Origin: Leptotrichia sp. oral taxon 223
Lineage (GTDB): Bacteria; Fusobacteriota; Fusobacteriia; Fusobacteriales; Leptotrichiaceae
Direction of reading: 5' to 3'
NCBI RefSeq assembly: GCF_013394795.1
Contig: NZ_JABXYU010000001.1
Span: forward strand, 1,054,001 to 1,118,000
Length of the DNA stretch: 64,000 bases
This document shows, one piece after another, positions 54,832 through 63,316 of the stretch. The translations under genes and the position numbers were made by a program. The notes beneath the pieces were generated by a model. The model saw nothing but the letters and a program-made list of their open reading frames with translations, was not told the DNA's origin and made no database searches. The stretch's first letter is position 1; each line of letters opens with the position of its first letter.

Positions 54832-55119
54832 CTAATCTGATATTCTACCAAATTCATCAGCTGGCTTTTGTACTGCTTTTATTATTTGAATAACACATAT
54901 TACAAATTCTACAAAAAGAATTACCATTCCAACCAAAAGAATATATGTTAATACTCCTATTATTCCTGCAATTAAAAAATATATTCCTTCCTGTTTTCTA
55001 CCCGCATAAAATGAATGGATTCCGAAAGCTCCAAAAAACCAGGCTAATAAGCAATAAATTACTTTATTGTATTTAGGTTTTTCATTTTCTATATTTTCAG
55101 GCAAATTAGTTTCTGACAT
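54832..55119 (-). CDS. TM2 domain membrane protein
   Basis: The 95-residue protein has two hydrophobic helices with the TM2 signature (LAWFFGAFGIHSFYAGRKQEGIYFLI). It is a small inner-membrane protein of unknown function, common in diverse bacteria. It is separate from the ybaB and tRNA transcription unit. Confidence 0.85.
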   Translation of the reverse strand: MSETNLPENIENEKPKYNKVIYCLLAWFFGAFGIHSFYAGRKQEGIYFLIAGIIGVLTYILLVGMVILFVEFVICVIQIIKAVQKPADEFGRISD

Positions 55120-55169
55120 AATAAGTCCTCCTTAAAATATATTTATATATAAACATAATTTTTAATTTT

Positions 55170-55528
55170 TTAGAATAATCCTGGAATACTTACTCCGCCA
55201 GTAACTACTTCCATTTCCTTTTCAGCCATTTCTTCAGCTTTATCCAAGATTTCGTTTACTGCGTTTACAATTAAGTCAGAAACTATTGTTGCATCATTTT
55301 CCTCAATTGCATCTTTTAATACATCCAACGAAATTGATAAGTCTACAATTTTTTCTGTCCATTTGCTTTTACAGTGATTCCTCCACCAGCAACAGATGTT
55401 TCTACAAATTTGTCCTTTAAGCCTTCTTGAATTTTTAACATTTCTTGTTGCATTACTTGAGCTTGTTTAATTATATCCTGCTGATTTCCACCAGATTTGC
55501 TTCCAGCTCCTTTTATTTTTCTAACCAT
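55170..55528 (-). pseudogene. ybaB: YbaB/EbfC nucleoid protein gene with apparent 1-nt deletion
   Basis: Frame 1 encodes 61 residues (MVRKIKGAG, then QAQVMQQEMLKIQEGLKDKF and SVAGGGITVKANGQ) and stops at KKL. The next frame continues the family without a gap: IVDLSISLDVLKDAIEEND, AVNEILDKAEEMAEKEME and SIPGLF, with stop at 55170-55172. One extra A in the six-A tract near 55346-55351 restores a normal 119-residue protein. It may be a sequencing error, a true frameshift or slippage. YbaB binds DNA and is usually found next to dnaX-recR, which are not visible here. Confidence 0.85.
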
Positions 55529-55595
55529 AGCTGATAATTCCTCCTACGAATTATGATTTAATATTTATAACAAATTTTATTTTTATAAAAAAAAA

Positions 55596-55680
55596 TGGTG
55601 GAGAGGGAAGGATTCGAACCTTCGAAGGCTGAGCCGGCAGATTTACAGTCTGATCCCTTTGGCCACTCGGGAACCTCTCC
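55596..55680 (-). tRNA. tRNA-Tyr (GTA)
   Basis: The 85-nt gene has the long variable arm of Tyr tRNAs, anticodon GTA, acceptor stem GGAGAGG / CCTCTCC and an encoded CCA. It is last in the five-gene operon. Confidence 0.95.
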
Positions 55681-55703
55681 ACAACATTCTAAATTTTAAA
55701 TAG

Positions 55704-55780
<77 letters not shown>

Positions 55781-55785
55781 TTAAA

Positions 55786-55862
55786 TGGCGGAAGTGACGA
55801 GACTTGAACTCGCGACATCTTGCGTGACAGGCAAGCACTCTAACCAGCTGAGCTACACCTCC
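55786..55862 (-). tRNA. tRNA-Asp (GTC)
   Basis: The acceptor stem is GGAGGTG / CACTTCC with one G-U pair. The anticodon loop CTGTCAC gives GTC. CCA is encoded. Confidence 0.94.
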
Positions 55863-55866
55863 ATAA

Positions 55867-55943
55867 TGGTGGTCACAATTGGGCTCGAACCAATGACCCC
55901 CTGCTTGTAAGGCAGGTGCTCTCCCAGCTGAGCTATGCGACCA
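55867..55943 (-). tRNA. tRNA-Val (TAC)
   Basis: The acceptor stem is TGGTCGC / GTGACCA with one mismatch-type pair. The anticodon loop CTTACAA gives TAC. CCA is encoded. Confidence 0.93.
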
Positions 55944-55982
55944 TAAAACAATCACCATTTAACTAATATTCAATTTTTAAAT

Positions 55983-56057
55983 TGGTACGGCCTAGGGGGA
56001 TCGAACCCCTGTTACCGGGATGAAAACCCGAGGTCCTAACCACTAGACGAAGGCCGC
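55983..56057 (-). tRNA. tRNA-Glu (TTC)
   Basis: The 75-nt gene has acceptor stem GCGGCCT / AGGCCGT, anticodon loop TTTTCAT giving TTC, and an encoded CCA. It is first in the operon. Confidence 0.95.
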
Positions 56058-56102
56058 GCACCATTCCCTAATCTGCTTTCCCATTACTCACAGACAAGAA
56101 AT

Positions 56103-56131
56103 ATAATATCATATTTAATTTTATTTGTCAA
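56103..56131 (-). promoter_or_regulatory. Promoter of the tRNA operon
   Basis: TTGACA (56131-56126), 17 bp, then TATTAT (56108-56103) on the minus strand. The start lies about 40 bp upstream of tRNA-Glu, and the whole run of five tRNAs appears to be one transcript. Confidence 0.8.
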
Positions 56132-56176
56132 CAACTTTTATAAAAAATTTTGAGTTTCTTTAAAATTTATTATTTT

Positions 56177-56767
56177 TTACATTTTTATTACTATTATTTT
56201 CTGCAAACCATTTAGTTCATGCTCAATTTCATCATTTGCTGATATTTTCACAGTAACTCTGTTTGAATAATTCTTTTCAAGTATTTCTATTCCAAATTTT
56301 AGTGTATTTGCATTTAAAAAAGTTTCTATTTCTGAAGTATATTCATAATCATAATCTAGGATGAAAATGGATTTTTCCACATATTCTACAATTTCTGCCT
56401 CATTGATAGCTAATTTCGCAGTTTTCGCATAATTTCTTATAAGTCCGCCTGCCCCTAGTTTTATTCCTCCAAAATATCTCGTCGCAACTATCGCCACATT
56501 ATATACATCCAGAATATTAAGTATTTCTGCCATCGGTTTTCCCGCTGTACTGCTTGGCTCTCCGTCATCATTGTATTTAAAGTATTCCTGTCCATTTTCC
56601 ACCACTCTGTAAAGCGGAACATTGTGAGTTGCATTTGGATGCATTTTTCTTATTGAATCAATAAACTTTTCAGCTTCAACTACTGTCGAAACTGGTTTAA
56701 TATACCCAATAAACTTTGACTTCTTTTCTTCAAATTCAATTACCGTTTCCTTTGCTACAGTTTTCAC
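56177..56767 (-). CDS. YigZ/IMPACT family protein
   Basis: The 196-residue protein has KKSKFIGYIKPV, HPNATHNVPLYRV, YNDDGEPSSTAGKPM and ATRYFGGIKLGAGGLIRNY, the YigZ signatures, with a C-terminal DUF1949-like ferredoxin fold. The family may act in translation control or RNA binding; the bacterial role is unsettled. Confidence 0.92.
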   Translation of the reverse strand: MKTVAKETVIEFEEKKSKFIGYIKPVSTVVEAEKFIDSIRKMHPNATHNVPLYRVVENGQEYFKYNDDGEPSSTAGKPMAEILNILDVYNVAIVATRYFGGIKLGAGGLIRNYAKTAKLAINEAEIVEYVEKSIFILDYDYEYTSEIETFLNANTLKFGIEILEKNYSNRVTVKISANDEIEHELNGLQKIIVIKM

Positions 56768-56819
56768 GCTTCTCCTCCTTTCATTTTATAAATTTAAAAT
56801 GATATTATTATGTTATCAT

Positions 56820-56869
56820 AAAAATAAAACTCAGACAACCTATTTTTATAATTAAGTTTATCTGAGTTT
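56820..56869 (-). terminator. Terminator after the 386-residue secreted protein
   Basis: AAACTCAGA / TCTGAGTTT (9 bp) with inner AAC/GTT pairs is followed by TATTTTTA on the minus strand. Confidence 0.65.
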
Positions 56870-56950
56870 CTATAATTTTTTAGTTTCAATACCACTGAGT
56901 GTAACTTTTTATAAATATTGCCGCTTTAGCAGTTCTGAATACTTCCAAAA

Positions 56951-58111
56951 TTAGCTTTTTATATGATTTTTATTTTGAGTCTTCCCAGCCTTCTCTTTTT
57001 CCTTTTCTCTCTCATCTTTTAAAATTTCATCCAGCAGCTTAATTACTCTTGTATTTTCAAACTCTTTTCTGTATCTGCTTATTACACTTTCATCTGCAAT
57101 GGAAAGCATTTGTGCAACTGCAAGATAGAGCGCCAGTTCAGACTGCTCATTAAAATAAACATCTTCATAGCTTACATCCTTTGTTGAAACATTGTCCAAA
57201 TAATATTTTACTGCATTTTCTATTCCATAATTCATCATGTTTTTAGCTATTTTAATTTCAGCAATTTTTAACTTAAAACCTCTTACATAGTCATCTGGAA
57301 CACCAAACTCCTTCTGATTTTTTCCAATTTTAAAGTAGTCAATTATACGCTGATATTTATTTATTTCCTGCTTCTGATTTTCCAAATTTTCTTTCCCGCT
57401 GTCCAGAATTTCCTTTACGCTTTCACCGTAAGTCCTTGTATCCTCTAAGACATTTTCAGCGTCTTTATCAGAATCATCATCAGCATCCTTATTTTGTATA
57501 ATCCCTTTTTTATTGTCATAAGAAAATCCATCAGGCAGGTCATTTGCCTCATTATTAGTTTCTTCCTCATCGTCAGTCAAATAATCGCCCAATGTTTCAA
57601 TGAACATTATCATATCCAGATTTTCACTTAGTGTATCAACAAGTTCCATTGCTACAGAATTTTTATAACGGCGTTTTATAAGGTTGTAATAAAATTTTGC
57701 TTTTTTTTCATCGCCTTTCAGCTTATAGTAGGTAAATTCGTTTGAAAGTTTATCAAATCGTGTTGAATACGGAGCAATTTTATCCATATATTCCCTTGCT
57801 TTTCTAAAGTCCTTTTTTTCTCCCACTATGTAGGCTCCTACAAGAACTGCACCCAATGTTTCATTTCTTTCATCTTTTTCATAAATTTTCTTTAATTTTA
57901 AGAGATTATCATTTTCCTGCCCATCTTCTGTAAAAAAATTTTTTTCATCTTTGATCTCATATTCAAATTTTATCGTTTCATCAATTACATCCTGCTTTAT
58001 CCCAATTTTGGAAAGCCTGTCCTGTATGAGTTCAGCTCTAGTGTATGCTGACAGTTCACATCCCAGCGTTAAAAAGAATGGCAATGATAACGATATAAAA
58101 ATTTTTTTCAT
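56951..58111 (-). CDS. Secreted helical protein of unknown function, paralogue 1
   Basis: The 386-residue protein has a signal peptide (1-22) with a Cys at 18; it may be a lipoprotein, though the motif LTLGC is not ideal. The rest is predominantly helical and lysine/glutamate-rich with TPR-like spacing. The segment SKIGIKQDVIDETIKFEYEI is repeated in paralogue 2, 18 bp upstream. A central acidic, low-complexity region (about 180-215) sets it apart. No known domain recognised. Confidence 0.75.
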   Translation of the reverse strand: MKKIFISLSLPFFLTLGCELSAYTRAELIQDRLSKIGIKQDVIDETIKFEYEIKDEKNFFTEDGQENDNLLKLKKIYEKDERNETLGAVLVGAYIVGEKKDFRKAREYMDKIAPYSTRFDKLSNEFTYYKLKGDEKKAKFYYNLIKRRYKNSVAMELVDTLSENLDMIMFIETLGDYLTDDEEETNNEANDLPDGFSYDNKKGIIQNKDADDDSDKDAENVLEDTRTYGESVKEILDSGKENLENQKQEINKYQRIIDYFKIGKNQKEFGVPDDYVRGFKLKIAEIKIAKNMMNYGIENAVKYYLDNVSTKDVSYEDVYFNEQSELALYLAVAQMLSIADESVISRYRKEFENTRVIKLLDEILKDEREKEKEKAGKTQNKNHIKS

Positions 58112-58128
58112 AAACTTTCTCCTTTTTC

Positions 58129-59010
58129 CTAATTTACCATTTTTGACAAGAAATCCTTGTCCTTTTCAGTTTCAGTCTGAATTTTCTTAGCAATCCAAGT
58201 ATCTTCCAGTTTTGCGCCATTACTTATTTTTAATAAGTCTTCCTTTATTTCCTCATTCATTATTACAACATTAAAATAAAGTATAACTTCCGCACGTAAA
58301 TTATAATTTTGTATTTCCTCGCTCACATTTTCATTTACAATATTATTTAAATATTCTGCAACAGCCTGCTTCACTTCTCCCTTGTCAAAAAGATTGCGAA
58401 TCTTATTCAAGTAATAAGTCAATTTCATAAAATAGTATTCCTCGTCAGAAACTCCCACTTTTCGACGTTCACTCTCGTTTTTTAATAATTTTAGCACTTT
58501 TTCCGTAAGCATCTGTTTTTCCTCAAAATCTTTTGCCACAAAAATTTTTGCTAGCGTAATGACAACTGTATCGTTATATTTTTGGGGAATTTCATCCATA
58601 TATTTTTCAAAACTTGGTATATCCCCCTTGTCCAGAGCATACATCATTTTTGAAAAAGTCTTTTCATATTCGTATGGCGTGTATTTTACAAACAAATCAA
58701 GGTACTTTTTGTAATCTCCACTTATTTTTGACTCAAAAATTGTAATTAGAGCCTGTGCCGCTATGTAGTTCCTCTCATCTTTCTGAAGCAATTTTTCCAG
58801 CTTTTCAATCCTTTCCCGAATAATTTTCTCATCATTTTCAAAATACTGCGTATCCCTTATCTCATAGTCCAGTGCCACCGTTTCATCAATTAATGCCTGC
58901 TTAACCCCAAGTTTCGACAGCGTTTCCTGAATTTTCTCCTTTTGTGAAAAACCATACGATCCAAAATTCATCATTAAAAATATTCCTAAAATCAAAAATA
59001 ATTTTCTCAT
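58129..59010 (-). CDS. Secreted helical protein of unknown function, paralogue 2
   Basis: The start is ATG 59010, at the signal peptide MRKLFLILGIFLMMNFGSYG; in-frame codons upstream have no site. The product has 293 residues. SKLGVKQALIDETVALDYEI and LLQKDERNYIAAQALI align with paralogue 1 (SKIGIKQDVIDET, KDERNETLGAVLV). It lacks the acidic insertion. The pair is co-oriented and almost contiguous, so tandem duplication is the simplest origin. Confidence 0.75.
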   Translation of the reverse strand: MRKLFLILGIFLMMNFGSYGFSQKEKIQETLSKLGVKQALIDETVALDYEIRDTQYFENDEKIIRERIEKLEKLLQKDERNYIAAQALITIFESKISGDYKKYLDLFVKYTPYEYEKTFSKMMYALDKGDIPSFEKYMDEIPQKYNDTVVITLAKIFVAKDFEEKQMLTEKVLKLLKNESERRKVGVSDEEYYFMKLTYYLNKIRNLFDKGEVKQAVAEYLNNIVNENVSEEIQNYNLRAEVILYFNVVIMNEEIKEDLLKISNGAKLEDTWIAKKIQTETEKDKDFLSKMVN

Positions 59011-59140
59011 CTTTACCACGTCCTTAAAATTTTGATAAAAACATTTTATACACTTACTGTTCATGTCTAAAATTACAACACTATATTATATCCCATATTT
59101 TCGATTTTCAAAAATTTTTATTGAATTTTCTTATATTTTT

Positions 59141-59905
59141 TTAAAGAAACAAGCTGATATTTATTCCTGCCAGTCGTAAAAAAAATTCCACAATTTCCAA
59201 AAAGCCGTGTGTTAAAAATGAACTTCCAAAATAAACAATTACAAAAATAATTAAAATCCCGTATCTTTCAATTTTATTATAAAACTCCCTAACTTTCTCC
59301 CCTGAAAAAGAATAAACTATTCTCCCTCCATCCAGCGGCGTTATTGGTATCAAGTTAAACAATCCAAGCAAAAGATTTATTAAATATATGTAAAGCAGAA
59401 TCGTCATAAAAATATTCTCAATATCCAGATGCTTTCCTAAAAATTTCAACAGCACAAGCGAAATTAGCGCAAGAGTGAAGTTTACCACTATTCCAGCGAT
59501 TGCAACACAAAATAATCCAAGCCGATGCGGCCTTAAATTATAAAAATTAACTGGAACAGGCTTTGCCCAGCCTACCAAAAATTTAAATCCGCTCAAAAGA
59601 ATGAGAATCGGCAGTATTATTCCCGTCAAATCAATATGCTTTAAAGGATTTAATGTTATTCTTCCTTTTCTTTTTGCCGTATCGTCACCAAATTTATAAG
59701 CCACATATCCGTGTGCCACTTCGTGAAGAGTCATTGATATTACAAAAACCGCAAATGAAATTATCATATCCCTTGAAATTTTTGTTGTAAAAAAAATCCT
59801 TGCAATAAAATAAATAATAATTGCAGCGATAATCCCCAGTTTTACTTCTGAATACCGAGGATTTAAAACCTTAAACCTGTCATAATAATTTTTTACTATT
59901 TTCAC
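59141..59905 (-). CDS. M50 family site-2 protease (YwhC/SpoIVFB-like)
   Basis: The start GTG 59905 has AAGGA 5 nt upstream and gives 254 residues. There are five or six transmembrane segments, with the zinc motif MTLHEVAHGYVAYKFGD and the C-terminal site NLIPITPLDGGRI. It cleaves substrates within the membrane; targets unknown. It is a second M50 protease in the window, distinct from RseP. Confidence 0.88.
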   Translation of the reverse strand: MKIVKNYYDRFKVLNPRYSEVKLGIIAAIIIYFIARIFFTTKISRDMIISFAVFVISMTLHEVAHGYVAYKFGDDTAKRKGRITLNPLKHIDLTGIILPILILLSGFKFLVGWAKPVPVNFYNLRPHRLGLFCVAIAGIVVNFTLALISLVLLKFLGKHLDIENIFMTILLYIYLINLLLGLFNLIPITPLDGGRIVYSFSGEKVREFYNKIERYGILIIFVIVYFGSSFLTHGFLEIVEFFLRLAGINISLFL

Positions 59906-59971
59906 AAAACTTCCTTTCCAAAACCGCATGTTTCTAATGCGTTTCCTGCTTCATTTTACTTTTACCCCTCT

Positions 59972-60402
59972 TCAATCCCCACTTCTACATCCTTCTTCCA
60001 AAACTGTATGTACTTCCATATTATTCAATTCAGAAAAAATCCCTTCTTTTGCAACTCTCAAAACTCCAGTCATTACAACCATTTCAACATAGTCATTTCC
60101 CTTAACTGTACTTTTGTAAAAGCCTTTGAAAAAATTAATTGCCTTATTATAATGTCCATTTTCATGTGCCTTTATTATTGGATTGTCATACTCATCTATA
60201 AGCAGAATTACTTTTTTACCATAATAATCATACAAATACTTAGACAAAAGCATTAATGCGTCATTCCAGTTTTCAGAATTTCTTCAATTAGTCCAGTCTT
60301 GTCAAAATAATAGTAATCATTTTGTATCATTACTTCAAAATTATCAATTCCAACTGGTAAATTTTTCTTTTTTTCTGATTCCTCATTTTTTCCCAAATAC
60401 AT
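59972..60402 (-). pseudogene. AAA-ATPase-like (PF09820-type) remnant
   Basis: Starting at ATG 60402, about 50 residues (YLGKNEESEKKKNLPVGI, then YYYFDKTGLIEEIL) match the conserved start of the family and then hit a stop. A second frame fragment (59972-60253) carries LLIDEYDNPII, a Walker B-like core motif, and GVLRVAKEGIFSELNN. The P-loop region between them and the whole nuclease-like C-terminal half are missing. A normal gene is about 550 codons long. This is a decayed, selfish-type or accessory gene. Confidence 0.75.
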
Positions 60403-60477
60403 CACCCCAATTTATTTTTATTTAAGTTAATTATACCAAATTTCATAAAAAATAACAAAGCATTTTAAAAAATTATC

Positions 60478-60510
60478 AAAAAAATATGGAGCACCAAAAC
60501 TGATACTCCA
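60478..60510 (-). terminator. Terminator after the amphipathic-repeat gene
   Basis: TGGAGTA / TGCTCCA (7 bp, one G-U pair) is followed by TATTTTTTT on the minus strand, 32 bp after the stop. Confidence 0.7.
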
Positions 60511-60541
60511 ACTAACATTTTTTATTACTTTTTTCCTTTTA

Positions 60542-60853
60542 CTATTTCTTAAACATTCCAGTAACTTTATTTGCTAAGCCCTTAGCCCCTTCTACTGTTT
60601 TGTCTACTGCTTCCTCAGTGCCTTTTTTCACATCTTGAACAATTTTATTATTTGAAGCTTTTTCTGCTAAATCTTTTGCGCCTTCCACAGTTTTTTCAAA
60701 AACTTCTTCTGTTCCTTTTTTAATATTCTGAGCAACTTCGCTCCCTGCAATTTCCTTTGTTTTGTCAGCAGCCTTGTCAGCCAAGTCTTTTGCTCCATCT
60801 ACAGTTTTTTTCAAAGCATCTTCTGCACCTTTTTTCAAATCATCAAATTTCAT
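60542..60853 (-). CDS. Small amphipathic-repeat protein (LEA/YtxH-like)
   Basis: The 103-residue protein starts at ATG 60853, preceded by GGAGGAG (6 nt). It consists of three repeats of about 35 residues built on KKG(A/T)E(D/E)xxxKTV(D/E)GAKDLA and (E/D)KA, all helix-forming and Lys/Ala/Glu-rich. It lacks a signal peptide or membrane span. Such proteins often accumulate in stress. It lies 49 bp after glmS on the same strand. Confidence 0.65.
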   Translation of the reverse strand: MKFDDLKKGAEDALKKTVDGAKDLADKAADKTKEIAGSEVAQNIKKGTEEVFEKTVEGAKDLAEKASNNKIVQDVKKGTEEAVDKTVEGAKGLANKVTGMFKK

Positions 60854-60902
60854 AATCTTCTCCTCCATTTTCATCATTATTTATAATTATTAGATAATTA
60901 TC

Positions 60903-62732
60903 TTATTCCACAGTTACTGATTTTGCCAAGTTTCTTGGCTTATCAACATCATTTCCTTTTAACTTTGATAAATAGTATGCTAATAGCTGATGAATCACGA
61001 TTGTTGGAAATCCTGCGTAATCATCTGCCACATCTGGAATATAGAACACTTCATCCGCCACTTCTTCCACAACTGTATTTCCTTCTTTTGCAATTGCGAT
61101 AACGTAGGCTCCTCTTGAAGTAACTTCCTTTATATTTGATACTGATTTTTCAAACAAATCAGACTGTGTAACGTTTACAACAACTGGCACTCCATCTGTA
61201 ATAAGTGCAATTGTACCATGTTTTAATTCCCCTGAAGCAAAAGCCTCTGAATGAATATACGAAATTTCCTTGGATTTTAACGCCCCTTCCACAGCGATTA
61301 CATAGTCAAGCCCACGTCCAAGATAGAACATGCTTTCGCTATCTTTAATCTTGTCTGCGACATTTTTTATTTTTTCGTCATATTCCAGCATTTTCTGAAT
61401 ACTTTGCTCCACATCATACAATTTCTTAATATCTTCAACTGCTTCATCTTTTGTAATTTTTCCAAATTTATATGCAAAATCAATTGCCATCAAATTTAAA
61501 ATTACCATTTGAGTAGTGTACGCCTTTGTAGAAGCAACAGCGATTTCAGGCCCTGCCCAAGTGTAAATAACGTGATCCGCTTCTCTTGCTATCGAAGAGC
61601 CAACTACATTTGTAATTGCAACAACTCTTGCCCCATGTCTTTTCGCTTCTTTCATAGCCTCAAGCGTATCTAAAGTTTCTCCAGACTGGCTTAACACAAT
61701 AACCAATGCTTTATCATCAATCACAGGGTTTCTATATCTAAATTCTGACGCAATGTCAACATCCACACGGATTCTTGTTTTTTTCTCAATAATATGCTTT
61801 CCGGCAAGCCCGGCGTGATAAGCAGTTCCGCAAGCCACGATATAAATATCATTGATTCCGCTCAAATATTCCTTTGTAAGCCCCGTATTATCAAAATTAA
61901 TATTATAATTTTCATCAACTCTGCTGTTTAAAGTTTTTACAAGCACTTCTGGCTGCTCATGAATTTCTTTTTCCATAAAATATTCATACCCACCTTTTGA
62001 AGCTGCTTCCAAATCCCACTCAACGTGTGTTACATCTCTTTTTATCTCATTTCCTTCAGTATCCATAATTTTTACAGAATCTTTTTTTATTTCCACGATT
62101 TCATTATTTTCAATCAAATATACATCTCTTGTATATTTCAAAATTGCTGGAATGTCAGAAGCAATAAAATTCTCACCTTTCCCTAAACCTACTATTAACG
62201 GACTTTCTTTTCTCGCAGCGATAATTCTGTCAGGCTCTGAAATTGACATCATTCCTAGCGCATACGCACCTTTAATAATTTTTAACAATTTTTTTACAGC
62301 TTCTAATAAATCACCTTCATAAAGGCTATCTAGCAAATGTGCCACAACTTCCGTATCAGTTTCAGAAACAAACTCATATCCTTTGGCAATTAAATCTTTT
62401 TTTAGTTCCAGATAATTTTCAATAATTCCATTGTGAACAACGACTAATGTCTTATCCTTGTTAAAATGAGGATGTGAATTTTCATCAGATGGCTTACCAT
62501 GAGTCGCCCATCTTGTATGCCCTATCGCAACTGTCCCTGAAAGCGGATGTTTTTTCAGCTCATCAGCCAAATTCTGCAATTTTCCAACTTTTTTCACAAT
62601 CTCAAATTTTTCATTTCCAGTATTAACAGCAATCCCAGCCGAATCATACCCTCTGTACTCCAATTTTTCCAACCCATCAATAACAAATTCCTGAGCATTT
62701 TTCGCTCCAATGTAACCTACAATTCCACACAT
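60903..62732 (-). CDS. glmS: Glucosamine-6-phosphate synthase
   Basis: The 609-residue protein begins MCGIVGYIG, with Cys2 as the glutaminase nucleophile. It has HTRWATHG and the two SIS isomerase domains (CGTAYHAG, SQSGETLDT, ending in KPRNLAKSVTVE). It makes glucosamine-6-phosphate for peptidoglycan and lipid A. Its leader carries a glmS ribozyme, so product feedback should destroy its mRNA. Confidence 0.97.
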   Translation of the reverse strand: MCGIVGYIGAKNAQEFVIDGLEKLEYRGYDSAGIAVNTGNEKFEIVKKVGKLQNLADELKKHPLSGTVAIGHTRWATHGKPSDENSHPHFNKDKTLVVVHNGIIENYLELKKDLIAKGYEFVSETDTEVVAHLLDSLYEGDLLEAVKKLLKIIKGAYALGMMSISEPDRIIAARKESPLIVGLGKGENFIASDIPAILKYTRDVYLIENNEIVEIKKDSVKIMDTEGNEIKRDVTHVEWDLEAASKGGYEYFMEKEIHEQPEVLVKTLNSRVDENYNINFDNTGLTKEYLSGINDIYIVACGTAYHAGLAGKHIIEKKTRIRVDVDIASEFRYRNPVIDDKALVIVLSQSGETLDTLEAMKEAKRHGARVVAITNVVGSSIAREADHVIYTWAGPEIAVASTKAYTTQMVILNLMAIDFAYKFGKITKDEAVEDIKKLYDVEQSIQKMLEYDEKIKNVADKIKDSESMFYLGRGLDYVIAVEGALKSKEISYIHSEAFASGELKHGTIALITDGVPVVVNVTQSDLFEKSVSNIKEVTSRGAYVIAIAKEGNTVVEEVADEVFYIPDVADDYAGFPTIVIHQLLAYYLSKLKGNDVDKPRNLAKSVTVE

Positions 62733-62779
62733 AATACTTCTCCTTCATAATATAAAATTACTAAAAAATGCTACTATAA

Positions 62780-62931
62780 TACCTTTGTAATCCCAATTAC
62801 TCGAAATTTTTGTATATTATTAAGGTTGTAACCACCTAAAGAGCATCCGCCGATTATTTCGATAACTCCTTCCCTCGTCACCTTCTGAAATATCATCGTT
62901 TACATTGATTATTCCAAAAGGGCTGGCGCTT
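62780..62931 (-). ncRNA. glmS ribozyme: glmS ribozyme (self-cleaving riboswitch)
   Basis: On the minus strand the leader contains the family landmarks in order: AGCGCCAG at the cleavage site (62930-62923), GACGAGGGAAGGAG, TTATCGAAATAATCGGCGG with ATGC (GGCGGATGC at 62843-62851), a hairpin, and GGGATTACAAAGG near the 3' end. Glucosamine-6-phosphate acts as cofactor for cleavage. Peripheral helices differ from Bacillus, so the right limit is approximate. Confidence 0.88.
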
Positions 62932-62958
62932 TTTAACTTTTATTTTCCAGTTAAAGTG

Positions 62959-62987
62959 ATTATATCAAATTTTTTATATTTTTTCAA
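62959..62987 (-). promoter_or_regulatory. Promoter of glmS
   Basis: TTGAAA (62987-62982), 17-bp spacer, TATAAT (62964-62959) on the minus strand. The start is predicted near 62952, about 20 nt before the ribozyme cleavage site. Confidence 0.75.
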
Positions 62988-63030
62988 TATGCGGCCCCGT
63001 TATTTTTTGTATGATTCTTTGTATATGTAC

Positions 63031-63065
63031 AAAAAAATAACCGCTATTTTTATGTAGCGATTATT
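63031..63065 (-). terminator. Terminator downstream of murE
   Basis: AATAATCGCTA / TAGCGGTTATT (about 11 bp with one mismatch) is followed by TTTTT on the minus strand. It separates the murE transcript from the glmS promoter. Confidence 0.65.
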
Positions 63066-63069
63066 TAAA

Positions 63070-63300
63070 ATTATTTCTAATATTTTTATTAGTACTCTCA
63101 CAATAAAATTGTCTTTTACATATAAATCTCTAAATTCTTCAGATATTTTATAAAATCCTTTGTTTCCTAATTTTAATAAAGTTTCTTATCTCCAACTAAT
63201 TTAAATATATAACCTCTGTACGTTTTTTCATAAATTGTCGGATTTTTTATTTTTTTTCGTTAAATTCAATTATTTTAGAAGTCTCTAGTTCAGGCGTATC
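63070..63300 (-). pseudogene. Decayed open reading frame between murE and glmS
   Basis: Three segments in shifting frames read as one protein-like stretch: ELETSKIIEFNEKK; NPTIYEKTYRGYIFKLVGDK; and ETLLKLGNKGFYKISEEF, then RDLYVKDNFIV. The shifts fall in A-rich runs (an A8 near 63253 and near 63173). No start codon or known domain was found. It looks like the tail of a lost gene or a cluster of sequence errors. Confidence 0.4.
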
Positions 63301-63316
63301 ATTTTACTGCCCAAAA

